Assembly (NCBI RefSeq): GCF_036417845.1
Contig: NC_089980.1
Location: forward strand, 65,036,501 to 65,100,500
Direction: 5' to 3'
Length of the DNA: 64,000 bases
Source of the DNA: Apteryx mantelli
Lineage: Eukaryota > Chordata > Aves > Apterygiformes > Apterygidae
The notes beneath the pieces were generated by a model. That model made no database searches. It saw only the letters and a list, made by a program, of their open reading frames with translations, and had not been told where the DNA came from. Both the position numbers and the translations under genes were made by a program. Shown here in pieces: positions 39,691-53,879 of this stretch; position 1 is the first letter of the stretch; each line of letters starts with the position of its first letter.

Positions 39691-41439
39691 GCTTGTTGTA
39701 CAAGTATGGGCAATTGAATGATTGACACGGGAACAGATGTAAAGGGCATACCACAACTTTTATTAATTCTGCACAGAGAACTGTTGCTTTCTCCTTTCTC
39801 TCTCAATGGTGCATCTTACTGTTGCTTTCCTAGGAATTCAGCTTGCATGCTTCTTGACCAACCCCTAGGACCTTAATCCCTTTTTAAACCCATCTAACCT
39901 TTCCCTTACATGGGAGAGTCACAGGATTATTGTACATTTCTTCTGTCAACGGTCATCCAATAATGAAATCTTGGATATCACTACCTCTGAAGAATGACTC
40001 TCCATTAATTGCAGTGTGTGATGGTCATATGTTGCAAGGACCTATATACTGTTGTGTTGCAAAAGGCAGAAGCAACAGCAGTTGACTATCACACCTTAAG
40101 CATTTGGCCTAACAAGAAGAAATCATTTCTTGACCCTAAAACAGGTGTTCGGTCATATGCACCGCATCTTGAAACATGGCTTTCGTAATAAAACTATGGG
40201 GAGGAATGTGCAGCTAAAAGGAATCAAGTTCTTGGAAAAACCTTGGGAGAGTTTCAGTGGACAGGCAAGAGAAAACCAGAGCCAAGTGGCTCTTGCATTT
40301 TCTCAGGCCTTAGCAATGGAAGGGGAAGATGAGGAAAAGCAGTGCCTGCACCACCATGTCTCTTTCTAGTGCTGTATATCTTACTCCTTACTGGTATAAT
40401 CAGCAGATCTTCCTGTTAATCCAGTGGGAACCCATTTAGTGTCTTTAAGTGTTGTCTCCATTATCTTTCTAACGCACCAAATATGTTTTGATTCACAAGT
40501 GCTTATCTTAACGTGAAGGGGGCAAGATGCAGCATATTGGAGATAATACCTAATTACTGAACCACATGTTCATCTACATATAGTTATGCCAGGTTTGGCA
40601 TTTTCCATTCAGTTTACTTTTAAACAGATGAAAATCTTCTTAAATAATGCTGATATTGCCCCCTTGCAACACACTGTTTCTGAAAACAAACAGTTCAGCA
40701 TATTGCTTTTAGGGCAGATATTTTGCCTGGTTGCTCTTAGCCTGGAGCTTTCAGAAAATTAGGAAGTAATTTAGGGGAAGTTATAAACCACTGAAAAAGA
40801 GTATTAAGATTAAAGAATGCCTCTTCAACCATGGCTGTTGCTGTTATTAAAATGACATTATAATCTGATCGTGTAATAATTGGCCATGTAGAATTTCTGT
40901 GTTAAAGTTGAAAAGAGAGGCCAAAGTATACTTTTTACCTTGTACTGTTCAAATTCTGTCCCTGAACAGATGGATCTGCAAATTGTCTCCTACTGATTTA
41001 ACGGTATCTGGTAGAAGTTTTGATTTACGAATACCACATCAGAATGAAAAACAATTGTTACCTATACTAAAATAAACTTTGACCAGTGGAAGTAGACAAT
41101 GACATCAATACGTAGGCCTTGAAAAATCTTTCTGTTTTACCAAATTAGTTTATTTCTATCGCTCATACTAATAGAAGCACTTCCAGATGCTCACAACTTT
41201 TCTTTTTCCTTTTTTAAATAGGAACTGTCTTCTAATTTCCAGCCCACTTTTATCAGTGGTTTGTTACTTCTTTTTTAAAAAATGTTAATGATTACTTTTA
41301 TTTTAAATAGGTTACAGTGTAAAAAGAAAAACGAACAAAATCCTCCACTTGTGCATCGACACTAGTATGGGTGAATCTGCTTTGCATGTAGAAATTAATT
41401 GTTCCCGTACAGTAGTTGCGATTCGAGGAACACACCAGA

Positions 41440-41680
41440 TTGACCAGTGTTATGACAGCAGTCATATCTTTTCCTCTTCTATGTCTTTGTTTTGACAGCT
41501 GAAACAAGAAAAGCTCCTCCAGTCTGTCCTTGTAAAACGGGCTGTCTAAATCTGTGAACATCCTAATATCCTTCTTCTATACCCATCTAACTTTGTATGC
41601 ATTTTTTGAATGTGGGCATATTCTAGATTAATCTTCTACTATTTTATGAGATGGCTAGCTAGCATACATTTTCATGTATT
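41440..41680 (-). mobile_element. Possible ancient CR1/L3-like remnant, minus strand
   Basis: The block around AAGCTCCTCCAGTCTGTCCT (41511) followed by a degraded CATCCTAATATCCTTCTTCT (41558) resembles the antisense 3' ORF end of old amniote CR1/L3 elements. The match is short and diverged; it could be unrelated sequence. Confidence 0.35.
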
Positions 41681-44600
41681 TAGAAACATTAAAGCTGTTA
41701 CCCTAATAAGCTTTCTCCTGTTATGAGGTATTCAATTTTTTGATTCACCTTCCATCCCCCAGAAAACACATATTCCTAAAAGCCAATAATCATATTTATA
41801 TGATTGCTTTATTACTAAACAAGTGTGATAGGTTGCCCAGATAATCTGTGGGCACTCTGTTTGAGGCATGTGCAGTATTTTACCACTCTGTGGCATGTTC
41901 CTGGACAATGCTGTAGGTGTTAAGTCTTACCAGGTGTTGTAAGCTGTGCCTTGTAGTCTTTAACTACAGGTCCAGGCTTCATATACACCACTGATGGCCT
42001 TTTCAGATTTTATTTGTAGTGCTTGGAGCAGATTTTTTTAATTTGTGATTTTGGGAGCCACATGTATTATACAAACAAGGAGGAGTGCCAAAGCTGATCC
42101 TGAACGTTTTTTATACCCCAAAGCAAAGTGCTGCTGGTACTGACACTGCCACTACCATTCTGTTAGATAAAGCAAATGTTTTTAAAGTCAATTCTGCAGG
42201 GCTGCAATTCTTAGAAACAAAATAATTTTGAACACTAGTAAGGAAATTTATGGATTTCAATTATAGCTTGTAGGGTATTATAATTCCAGTTTTATACCCT
42301 GTGCAGTTCACTGTTTTGGATTTTTAATGGGCATAGAGCAGTAATCATAAAAGTGATTCAAAATGCACCCAGTAATTACAGAGATTTGCTGTTGCTTTTG
42401 CATTAAAAATTATGATGATTTACAATCAGCAAAATTGCAGTCTGTGGTTTTAGTTAAGATACGCTATTACACTGCTTATTAGTTATGGTCAGTGATTTAA
42501 AGCTTAAGAGCTGCATGTTAGAAAGCTGTAAAATTATTTATTCTCTAATAGATGACAGTAAATTTAAAACAGATGTTATATTAATTATAATCTTGTACAT
42601 TAAAGAATACATATGTAGCTCTTTGTATCTTCTTTTGTTGCTGGAAATTATTTACAACCACCAAAGCCACGTATATTTTTGTTTCCCTTAATTTCTCTTA
42701 ATTACTACTGTCCACAAATTTGAAAATTGGCTGCCAGACTTGTTGCTATCTAGAAAGTAATGTAAATAAGTCCCTTTCTTCTCTATACCCCATCCCCAAA
42801 GTACATATCTATGTATATATGAATTATTGAAAAGGGAGCTAATATGCTGAAGTCATGAGCCTTTAAAATGATATAGAATAAATTAACTTAAAATTAAACT
42901 TTTGAATTTGCATGAATAAATTGATAGTTTTTTAGACCTTGCAAGGAGAGAAGACAATTATTTTTAAATACATTTGGAGTAAGGTAAGAATATGGAGGCT
43001 TTTTTCTCACTTTTCTCCTTCCTGTCTATCTTCTTCCTTTCCTAAATATTTCTTCTCTTCTGGTTCGCTTGCTGCATCAGAAGTCAATGAGAATGGATGA
43101 CCACCTTTAAGTGTATTTCTGAATTGAGTTTTGCATATGAGAGGTTAAAGCTATTGTAACAATAAAATATTTCCTCAGAACATTCCAAAGCATCAGCACT
43201 GAAAGCACTTTTCCCTTCTTACTAAAGCTGGATTTTAACTAAGATAAGATAGTGATCTGGTACATTAGTAGTCAGGTCACGATGTAAAACACACTAGCAT
43301 AGTTACTGATTATATAGCTATTCATTAGAAATACTGACTGAAAATTTCAAAACCAGAGAAGTTTTGCAACCGTTGAAGGACAGCAGTTCATTTCATATAA
43401 GTTCTTATGGAAAGAGTGCCCTTTTGTATTTGCCCCAATAGTGGCACTACAGTAAAATTCATAGCACTTTATTTTAGCTCATGTTTTATTTATGTGGAAT
43501 CTATAGGTGACTAAAGTTTTAATCATTACCTTGCTCTAACAGTTGTATTTATTTTACTGCTTGCGAAACATCCTAAACTTCTGTCCTTTGGAAATTCTTT
43601 CCATCAAAATCTATCTTAATCTGAGATAGTGGAAAGGACATTTTGGAAATGCAGCAGAGACCACCTCTATCCTAGCCACTTCAGGAGTTGCACACTCTGA
43701 CAGAGTACCTTATTTAAATGGTTATGATGGTGTGAAATGGGGTGCACTGCAATATCAGAATAGCAACGTTTTATCTTTATTTTGATGTGGTAAATGACTT
43801 ACAAATTTGTAAATGCAAGGCAGGACATATGAGGCTCAAATCCTAAACTGATAAGAAAGATTTTTAGATCATAGTGTATATAGGACTAGAGCTTGTTGGA
43901 CATTTTCTGCTGAAACTTCAGAGTCCAAAATGTTTCATTCAGATTCTTTCAGGTTGAGTGAAGTTTTGGTTTCTGATGAAACTCCTCCCAGGCTCCCAGC
44001 AGAATCTCTCTGGTCTATAAAGTCAGCCTCAAATTTTCATTTCTCCTTCCCAGCCTTCTCCTGTTTGGAAGACCTGAGAACCCCTAGCTGGTGTTTGGCC
44101 CCAGTTTCTGGAGCAGATCTCTGCTATATCCTTGAAACCCGGCTGGGTTTCTACTGTGTAGCCACCACTCAAACTTTTGAAGTCCAGGAACTGATTATCA
44201 GGGTCAGGAAGAGTTTGCCCAGGAGCCGTATAGCCTACAAGCCCTCACAGCTGCTCACTGAAATTGCATTCTTTCATAACTAAAGATGCCTTTAGCCAAA
44301 GCTGTTTTTAACAACTGTATTTCAACTAATACAGTGAAAGTAAAGAGTTCAAATCAGAATCAGGCCCTCATTTTATAAGCATTTGGAACTGGTAGTGTTA
44401 AGAAAAATGATGCCTCTTTTAGGCAGTTCATTTTGTATCTGTGCCACCTCCCCATCTTGTATGAGAACACACACAGAAAAGTGAGAGAAGGATTGGTTTT
44501 TACTTGGATTAGTCCTGTGGTATAGGTAACTCCATGATCATGCAGAGACTGGTGGCACAAGTCAGGAGATGGAGCAAAGGCAGAGGCAAGGACGTCAGGG

Positions 44601-46194
44601 CTGGGGGGAATTCAGGAATGCTTCAAGGTTTGCCTCTCCTGCCTTAAAATATGTCAGCCTCTGCCTTTGTTGTGTGCTGTAGGTTTATGTTTTGTAAACA
44701 GGATTATTATAGCCAAGTATTAACTGGAAGGGGTAGTGAGTGATGGATGAATAGCAAACAGCACTGTCAGAATTCTATGCTCAAACAAGCTTCTCTTGTA
44801 TTTGTCAAGAGAGTCCAAACCTGCCAGTTTCAAACTACTTATGGATTTGTAGAAAAAAACCTGCTGGGTGGAGTTTATTCTTTGTTGATTTGTGTAGTGA
44901 ATTGTGCTGGATAGGTTAATACTTGCTGCTAATAATTCAGTGGTTTCTCTGTTTAGACTCTGTTTCCCATGTAATACAGGAAGGACAGAAAAAGTAAGAC
45001 CTTAGTTCCCAATACGTCTGGAAAGCAGGAACATCTGCTGGAGTCATGAACTGATCTGATCATCCTTCTCTTAATTAGTTTGTCAAATGTCACTACAGTT
45101 CCATGTAGGGAAAAGAGGTATTTCCTTAATGACAAGGAAATAAGACAAACAGCAAGCAAAAATTGGATAGACTTAAAGTATGCTGCTGCTCTTGTTTTTA
45201 TTTAATCATAACTGTCATTTATCATGTTTAGTTCTGTCTTGCTAAGATCTCAGTAGCTTTTTTTCTACCAGTGTATATGGTTTCAAGTTTAAGTTTTAAA
45301 AACTGTTGGCCTTTCATCCTTCTAGTAATTACTGGAAGTGAATATAGGTCAGAGTTTCAGTTTGGATGTACTTTTTGACATTTCAGTTTTCTCTAGCCTT
45401 ATGTTCATCCACCCTAATAATGATTTTTTGAAGGTCTTCTTAATGAGTACTTTTCTGCAGCAAAGTAAGGAAGAGGGAGGTATTTGAATTTGTGAATGGC
45501 TAACCAAAGTGTAAAATGGTCAGACTTCAAATGAATCTATTACCTGAAGTTCAATTTAGCAATAGCAATTATGTTTGAGGCCTTTGGTTCTTCAGGGGGA
45601 ATAGTAATCCATAGCTAATCTTTATGCTAGGAAAATCAAAGACATTAATACTTTTTTTTTTAACACCAAAGTATTTATACTGTTCTACTCCTAGGGATTG
45701 AATATGTAAGCTAAAAGCGTATTATATCACACTTAACTCCATATTGATCATTAAGCTTGTGAAGCTCAAATAAGGAATTTGTGGTCTGTAAGGCAAAATA
45801 GACACCTGACTATGTAACAGTCAGCACCTGAGCGCATGAAGGCAAAATCAGGCTTCTTGGATTAAAGCTAGTTAGACAACAGCAGTAATGCTATGATAGT
45901 TTAGACTTTGGTGTTAACTGTACAGTCCTGTAAAGAACTTTCTGGGCAGCAAGGCAGGTACGCTAGGTAGATGTGCAAGTTACACTGTTAACTGTCCTGG
46001 AGATGGGTTTGGTCTTTCTGATTTGTTAAGTGCTGCTGAGTCCTCTGAGCATTTCTTCTCGCCCTGGGAGTACAAGACAGTAACAGTTTCCTATACAAAG
46101 CAGCCCGCTACAGCTGTTTGTTAACACTTACTGTAAAAGTGACTTGTTTGCCTTCAGTCATGCTGAATTATGTTAGCCTTTTAAGATGAAATAT

Positions 46195-46280
46195 TCTGAA
46201 ACCAGCTGCATTTACATGCATTAGCTGAAGCTGCCTAATTAGTTTAATTAATTAGCATAATGAGCCAAAGCTTCATTCTT
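46195..46280. promoter_or_regulatory. Candidate conserved noncoding element with clustered TAATTA sites
   Basis: Three TAATTA homeodomain-type cores occur within 19 bases (46236-46241, 46245-46250, 46249-46254), next to an ACATGCATTAG stretch at 46214-46224 and an ATTAGCATAATGAG stretch at 46251-46264. Dense overlapping homeodomain/POU-like motifs are common in vertebrate developmental enhancers. Conservation cannot be judged from one sequence. Confidence 0.3.
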
Positions 46281-48890
46281 CTGCGGGGTTAGACTGTTGG
46301 GTAAGCCTTTGGGCTCAAATTCAGTATTTGAAGTACCTGGACTAAACTAGTGCAGACGTGGATGAACTAGCAATTATTTTGTATTCCCTCCCCACCTTTT
46401 TTTGGATTAATCTCAAAAGTAATATAACATGATGTGGAATTTATTAAAGGTACTAAAGGTATAAAAGGTAGTAAAGGTTGGGTTAGTATTTATGCATATA
46501 AAGGAGATTTTAAAGTCTGCCAGAATGTAGTCTTTTATGTGAAGACTTGCATGAACTTCGTGTGCGCAAATTTTCTTGTGACTAGTTTAAAACAAAAGTT
46601 TGAATTATTAATATGTGTCATATTGACTGCACATGAGATTGGAGTGTAACTTGTTGGGGTGGTTTAATATAACTTACTGAGAAGTGCTCCTGTAACTTTT
46701 ATTAACTCTTTAAATTGTAGATTTTGTAGAAGTTATTTGGAACCTGTATTAGCAAACTGTAAATGAAAATCAGGCCACTGTAGAGCACCACCATTGGAAG
46801 CTGCGTGCTTGCCACCATCTCACACATTTGGGCATGCTGAGTTTCTGATGGCAGGGGAATATCTTTTTTCTGCCAGCTGCATGCACCACACTTTCTTGAA
46901 GGAAGCAGAATGCTTTGGTATTCTGCTTCCCCTATGTGCAGGCTGAGAGCGTGCCCAGCTCCTTGCTCTTTCACAGCATGTGTGTGTGAAAGACAGCTAG
47001 AATATGGACCACATACAAGTGTATACTAACCTTTTAGGACTTTTCAAGGAACTGATGTTTTTTCTAGAGTAGGGGTTACTTCTACAGAGATGTATTATGT
47101 TTTCTGTCTATGTACCTGTATGTCTGACAATATATAGGTTTTTTTGTGATTAGCTGTTCACAAAGTTTAAGGGGCAGAATTCATTTCTGGTGTAATTTAA
47201 AACACTTGTACGGAGTCACTACATGGTTGAATTTGGTGTGTTTTGTCTCTTATTTCTTTTAAAATTGAAACAATGGTAGCAGTGTGACAGCATTCAGTAA
47301 AATAAATGTAAACTTACATTTTTCAATACTGAAAAATTTAATGTGTGATACTCTGTAGATAATACTGTCACAAGATAGATTTGCAGTGACTTACAGGGCA
47401 ATTGAAGCACTGCATTCTTTGCATTTGTACTGATTTTTTAATTATTGTATGTCTAGTCACAGTACTGCATCAAAACCATCCCTTCTTCTATATCTTATTG
47501 AATCAGAATTTCCATTTCTTTGTCCAAGAATGAATTGCATTAAAGGTGTTAATCCTTTTATATGTATTTATGTACTGACCTGCAGAAGTGTGAGAAAGAG
47601 GATGCCTTACACCAGTCTCTTCCCTCTTACTTTATACTATTGCATTGTAAATAATCTGTCTGCGGAATATGTGAATACACATTGTACCTGTTTTGGTATT
47701 CAGCATCTAAGCATGCACACACATTACACCAGCAATCAAAGTATTGAGGTTTATATAACATAGATAAAAAAGAAAGTAAGGAATTGTGGCAAAAGGACAC
47801 ATTTATTTAGAAACAGGTTTTAAAAACTATTGATATAGAGAAATTGAGGAATAAAGACTACATGTGTGAAATGGTAGCAGCTGGCACATACTTGCATAAT
47901 TTCAAGTGTGAAGTCGAAATTGTCTTGTGATCATAGTAAATGTCTACATTATTAATGCCTGGTGTATTGATTATACATCAGTAGCACTGTGACTTGTCTG
48001 CGAAGTAATATTTAGTAGGTATTTTATCTCAGTGATTGGCCTCAAAATAATAAAATATATGCATATTTAGAGGCTTGTGTGTAACCACAGACCCTTGTGA
48101 CTGAACACCCCTTTGGACGCATTCAGTATTGAAGACTTTTGCATGAACATTTATTATTCATTCGCAATCTTGCTTCTTGTAAAAAAGTGGAAACGTTATT
48201 TTACTGTGTGTGAGCTTCACCAACATTGCTTCTTTTGGAAAACCTTGTAGATAAATGATGAGTGAGTACTAGGGGCCATATGGGTGGAGGAGAAGTGTTG
48301 AAAGTCACAGTAATTTATTACAATCAGCTTGTTTCTGGAACAGGTGAGGTAAATCATTAGTTGTCAAGGGCATCTCATGAGTGAGTAGAGATACCATACA
48401 TTAAATGAAGAAAAAGCAGACCACAACTTTAATATTCTCTAACCCCCAATATAAATAAGTGAGCTAGAGGAGAGTGGTACAGATAGAGTACTCTGCCTTA
48501 TAAGGACTAGAGAAGACATTGGCTTTTTGGTGTGGCAATTGTATATTGCTGTGAGCTGCTAAGTTTTATTTGTCCTGCCAGTTGTCCCTGACACCCGGAT
48601 GGACTCTTCAGAGTCTATATTTCGTGATTAACATTCCCTGCTTGTTCTCTAGACACTGTTCTCTGCATCTGATAATTCTAAAACTTCAGAAGCCTGTGGC
48701 CTCCCTTGTGCAAACTTTAAAAGCAGTTGTTATTGCACTTAATCGGACAGTAGAACTGGTAGAATGTTTTTTGCTGAAAATATTTTAGTGAAACAATGTT
48801 CTTGATTAAGTATATGGTATTTGATACTGCAGCATTTTTGGAATGGGATGTTTTAGTTTTTCATTAGGAACAGCGCCATTTATTATAGTT

Positions 48891-48975
48891 AAAAAAAAAA
48901 AAAGGTTTAAAATGCTCGATTTAGAATCAAATAAGTCTCTACCTCCTGTGAATGTCCCTCCCCCCCCCCCCCCCC
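48891..48975. repeat. Homopolymer pair A13 and C16
   Basis: A run of 13 A (48891-48903) and a run of 16 C (48960-48975) lie 56 bases apart. Long poly(C) is uncommon, and the exact length may be affected by sequencing error. Confidence 0.85.
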
Positions 48976-49179
48976 GGTCTGGAAATGTTGAGATTCTTTT
49001 TTTCATTTCATTTTTGGAAAGCATAAAAATGGGAGTTACATTTTTTACTTTGAAATAGAAAATTTGTTGGTGCTGATGCAAAACTGGCTGGCTAAAAAAT
49101 TTGGGAGACCAAAGTAAGGCATATGAGGGGATGAAGACAACCCAGGAGAGTCATTACAATTTTATTCTTTCCCTTTTAG

Positions 49180-49365
49180 AGATTGAGGAAATGTTGCGAA
49201 GGAAGAGCAAAAGGAAAATGAAGAAGGTTGAGATGGAAGTGTAGGTTACTGTAGTCACCCTGCACTGAAGTACCAAACCAAGCGTGTGCCTGAATATGGT
49301 TGCATTTTTGCAGGATTTTGTGTTTCATATTATGGTAATTAAATAAAGCTATAGCCTGTCATGTA
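49180..49365 (+). other. Possible alternative terminal exon in SAMD5 intron 1
   Basis: A good acceptor (TTTATTCTTTCCCTTTTAG, ending 49179) is followed about 160 bases later by AATAAA at 49342-49347. In the SAMD5 phase the exon would add 13 codons before a TGA at 49219-49221; another frame gives a 21-codon basic reading ending at 49244. Neither resembles the usual SAMD5 C-terminus. Only the splice-site and polyadenylation patterns support it. Confidence 0.2.
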
Positions 49366-52300
49366 AACTGATGATGTTATCCTTGCTGCATGTTTGAACC
49401 GTGATAGCTGAATGCTGTCAGATGAGAAAGTGGTTATTTGACTTACATTGGATAATTGGAATCTTCTAAAGCACATCTACACACTCCCCGTATTTGTTTC
49501 TGTCTTTAAGGCTTGCATATCATTATTCCAAAATAAACTTGGATCTTGGCTTTAGATGACCATCTGTCTCTGTTTCTGACACCCTAAAACCCTTTTGATA
49601 GTGATTTGTTGCAACTGATTACTTCCAGATCTTCTTCCAGGCTGTGATGAATGGTACCAACTTTTGTCCTATCTGTCCTGTCTTTCTCCTTCAAACACCC
49701 AACTAGCACATAAAATTCATCACACAAACTTTGCACAAAACTGTTCTCATTATGTTAGTACAACTCAGGAGTTGATTCAGACTTTGACTGCTGTATGGGA
49801 CCTCAAGTGGTGAAATTTTCATCCTAATCAAATCACTCTAATTATAACAGCATTTCAAGTTGCACTGCTAACTTATACTTGCAAGCTGTTCAGACTGACT
49901 TCTTCTATAGGCGATATGCAGATAATCTCTACATGTTGCTCATCCTCATCTAGATTGTTTCTCTGACGAGATTCTCCCATCTTACGCGTGCCAATTCTGG
50001 TAAATTGTTACTGATGTTTATTATGTTACTGACAATCTGTGAAGGAGTAAAGCCAGGGCTAAGAATGTTGCCTCTCTTTCTCAAGTCAGATTTCAGTCTG
50101 TACGTGCAGACAAGAAGACGACCTTTTCTCGTTTACGAGTCTCCTTGGCTGAGGTTCTTGGGCCCTAATCTTTCCAACCTTTGCTCTCTCTGTGTAGAGC
50201 AGCAGGCTTGGGAAGGGAACCTACCATTGGATCCTCCTGGCCCTCTAAGACATCTAGGGGAAGATAAGAGAGCTAGGTACTTACATCATTAGTCTAAGAG
50301 CACTGATACTTGAATAGCTGTGCCACTCAGTATAATGGCATATACTTTCTGTCAAAGCAAAGGGGGTTGATTTTTGCTTTCTACCATTCTATTTTTACCA
50401 TATTCTGTCTCTTCCGTCTCCTCATTAGTTGTTTAATAAGGCATCCAGATAACTGAATTAATAAATAACTTGCATTTTTTTCCTGCTCTGCATACTAATC
50501 CTATTCTTTGTAACCCCTGCGTCCAGTAGGCAGTTTACGATTGGCTGTTTTTTCTAAGCTAGTTGGATCTCCTCTGAACTGCTCAGTCAGTGCTTTCCTG
50601 CTGCAGTGGAAGGCAGGAAATGTAATCTCTGATTGGTGTCAAGGAGATGCAGAATCCTGCTGAGGACTCTGTCATTAGTCTCCCTCTGTGTCTTGAAATC
50701 AGAAGATTCCTTTCCTAGTGGTAAAATATCAGTGATTGAAATGCATGTGCAGCAGTATAAAGAGGTAACATATGAAACAAGTCATCTCTTGATGATGAAT
50801 TCAAGAAATGATATGTCACAGATGGCAGAAGGGCTGTAACAGAGATAAATGGATGCAGTTAAATTCTATACTAAAAAATAAAATCTTCCCAATAGCAGAC
50901 CTGGTTGAATGCTTCAGTGACACATATGTGTAAAGGCAAGGCATTCGGGAATGAAGATTGTGTCTTGAGGCTTAAAAGCAGATACTAGCAATGTTTACTA
51001 AAGTGGACGAAGCTTTTTTCTTTTTTTTTTTTTTAACTCTCTTAAGTGTTCCATTTTTTATTTGAAAATTTAAAGGTACTGTGGTGTTCCATGTTTAAAC
51101 AATTGAAGGACAATGATCGAAGTCCTAGAGCTGGAGTCAGGAAAATACAGGAGCAATTGAATGTGATCGTTAATACACATTGGTGTTTGTGGGTTTTATG
51201 TGTATTTTTTATTTAGAGTTTTTGCATTGCTTCAGTCCCAGGATTTCACAGGGTTAATCAGTGCACAGAACTTATGCTATCCTCTGCACAACCTTGTGTT
51301 GCACACGATGTGTGTTGGCTATCCAGCTATTGCTTTTCTGGATATAGCAGCTTTCAGAAGTTGGGAAATCTCTGAGGAAAGTATAAAGAAGAGCTGGAAG
51401 TTAAAAGTGCAGACCAGCCTTTCATGGGAAAGTTTCTGGGCAGAAATGGGTTATGTTCTGATGCTGAGCTAAGTGACCAATCTAGTCCCTTTTTTTTTTT
51501 TTCTTAATAGATAAACAATACAAATAAACCCAATGTAGTTAGGGTAGCATTACTGCAGATGAGTGTTTTATTGCAATAAATTTTACCTATTTCTCATATA
51601 TTTTAAGTGTACCAAGTTTAGTAAACAGTGAATGGTTGGGTAGACTACCGGTAAAAAGATGGCAAGTTAATGTAAATTTACTGAACTTATTATTCAATAC
51701 CTGAGGATTTCCCAGGCTCCAGTTTGGCCTACGGGAAGTATAGCCTGAGATGGGAGGCTGAAAATCTCTGATTTAGTTAGGGGGTGTTGTGGTATTTGTT
51801 AATGAGAATTATTTTTGCATTAGCGCTAAGGTTGGCACTCAGAGCCCCGCACTGAGAATGAGGCTCTAGCTGCCATGCCGTTTTGCAAGCATGTATTAAG
51901 GAGACGTCCCTTGGCCTTACGATCTGAATAGGCAGGATGAACTGTGAAAAAAGAAAAAAGGCAGGTTGAAGGGTAGAACTGATGAATATCAGAACAACGA
52001 CTAGATTTTCTAGGTTGATGCCGTCTTCAAACCTATGCCGACTATTGATAGAGGGAAATGGGGACCTTTCTCCTAGCCCTCTTTCTACTTCAGCAGCCCT
52101 GCAGTTTTCTTTTGGGAATCTTCTTTTTGGCTGACTTTTAGGACATGAAGCCCGATGGTTTGTCATGGGGTCTGCATTTGGTGATTTGGTGCTGCTGTTG
52201 TGTCAAGTGCCCTTTTTTGTCTTTCTTAGAGCATAGACAACACAAGGACTATTCTTCTGTTTTCTTCTTCACATAGGTAGGAATGTTCTCTTGATGAGCT

Positions 52301-53420
52301 GGCTGATAGCCTTTCAATTCCTGTCTATTTTTTCTTTCAACCCAGCAAACATTGTCATTTTGCTCCTCACTGACAAAGCTATTTTCTCACTTAACAAATG
52401 CAAAGGTTTTGAGTGTTATTCAGAATGTTTTCAGTGATAGAGTAACCTGAGCATAAACATAATAAAGGCATTTTTGTTGGTTTTATTTTTTTATTTATGT
52501 TTTAAGATAAACAAAGATTTAGTAATATCTCCCCAGAGAAGGGAAGACAGTCGTTTGTAAAACATAATTACAAGCTGCTTTCCTGGTTTCTGCTGTTGGC
52601 TTTTGTTTCTGATAAACAGTGTTGTTTTTTTAACTACAGTGTTGCTCAGAATTGATGGTTTCAAGTTAGTGTTTAATGTTCCAGCAGTTGGGCTTCATGG
52701 GATTTGAGAAAGGGCCAGTTCAGAGTTAATTAGTTTCGTGGCTTTCCAACCGGTACAGTCATATTTCTGAAGCAGAAAAACACATACAAATCATCTAAAT
52801 TAATATTTAGTTTGGCTGATTAAAGAAAGAGTTTTATTTTCTTTTTCAGGAAAACTACAGGTGATTTAGGAATAAATTACACTTTTAACAAAATGCTTTT
52901 TGTAGAAAGTGGGAACTTGGTTTTAGTAGGATTTGGGAGGTTTTTTTTAATCTGTATTACCTCAGTAGTTATCCTCTGAAGACTATGGCAATACTTTTTA
53001 ATATTGCCTGTGATAGTTTTTGTTCCTCTAATCTGTAGATTCTGTAATCTGGTGACCTAAAGTTCACTAAATGAACTGAATAGTAAAAAGGTTTGTTTGT
53101 GTAGAGGTTCTTCATCAATATATCTCAAATGTTTTAAATGGAAACAAGTATCATTCGTCAGGAGTGAAATTTAGGAATAACGGCAAAATAAATCATCTGA
53201 ATTTACCCATTAGATCAATTGAAGATTAGGGAATAAAACCCAGTTTTCCTATGCAACCCTCTTGTTCATTTTCCAATAAGAAATAGCTCTTTTTGCAGCC
53301 TGTTTTTTTTTTTCCTTGAAATTGTAAAGAATAACTGGCAATTCCTAAAAGTAGTAACAGCGTATGTTTGTCTATATAGCACTATATATAGCGCTTTTCA
53401 TGTTCATGACTCTTTGCAAA

Positions 53421-53533
53421 CATTAATTATTCTAATTATCTGCAAGGTTAATATAATTAGCTGCAAGGTTATATTTTATTATACATTATAAGTATCATTA
53501 ATATTCTTAATTATCTACAATGTTAATATAATT
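53421..53533. repeat. Imperfect AT-rich tandem repeat, unit about 38 bp
   Basis: The 38-bp stretches at 53421-53458 and 53496-53533 agree at most positions; both contain AATTATCT(G/A)CAA(G/T)GTTAA then TATAATT. A partial third copy (AATTAGCTGCAAGGTTATAT) sits between them from about 53456. Confidence 0.8.
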
Positions 53534-53879
53534 TTTAAATTCAAACAGACAAAGCTGTCCTTTCCCCAATGACAACATCAATCTATGGTTTAAAAAAATG
53601 GGGAAAAAATGGAGGAGGGGATTTAATTTATCGTATAACGTGAGATTTATTTTTTTTCTAGAAAGGAAAGGAAAATTAATGTAAGGGTCTCAGTGCCTTT
53701 TTGGAAGAAGCTGTAAGACTGATTATTCTTGGACTCCAGCACAGATCAAAGGAAGTCATTCTAAAGTGGGACTGAACTTTTATTTCGATCTTGAATATAA
53801 ATGCCTTCTATGCATAAATTGGGTTTATTTCAGCTGAAATGAAATATTTCCATTGATTTCTTTGTTTTACCTTGTTGAT

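Larger units (their letters stand above)
38741..53879. other. Intron 1 block, part 3
   Basis: About 15 kb of AT-rich sequence. Beyond the MIR-like fragment at 39597, a possible LINE remnant at 41440, the TAATTA cluster at 46195, the poly(A)/poly(C) pair at 48891, the possible exon at 49180 and the tandem repeat at 53421, nothing specific was recognised. A 117-codon frame at 43930-44283 has no recognisable domain. Confidence 0.55.

Noticed and set aside
43930..44283. 117-codon plus-strand frame
   Set aside because: No recognisable domain and no splice or promoter context; likely chance, though I could not exclude an unknown repeat.
46840..46880. GATGGCAGGGGAATAT considered as the start of the SAMD5 second exon (MAG...EY)
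   Set aside because: The reading lacks the expected Ile-Leu between Gly and Glu-Tyr, does not continue as the SAMD5 tail, and has no proper acceptor.
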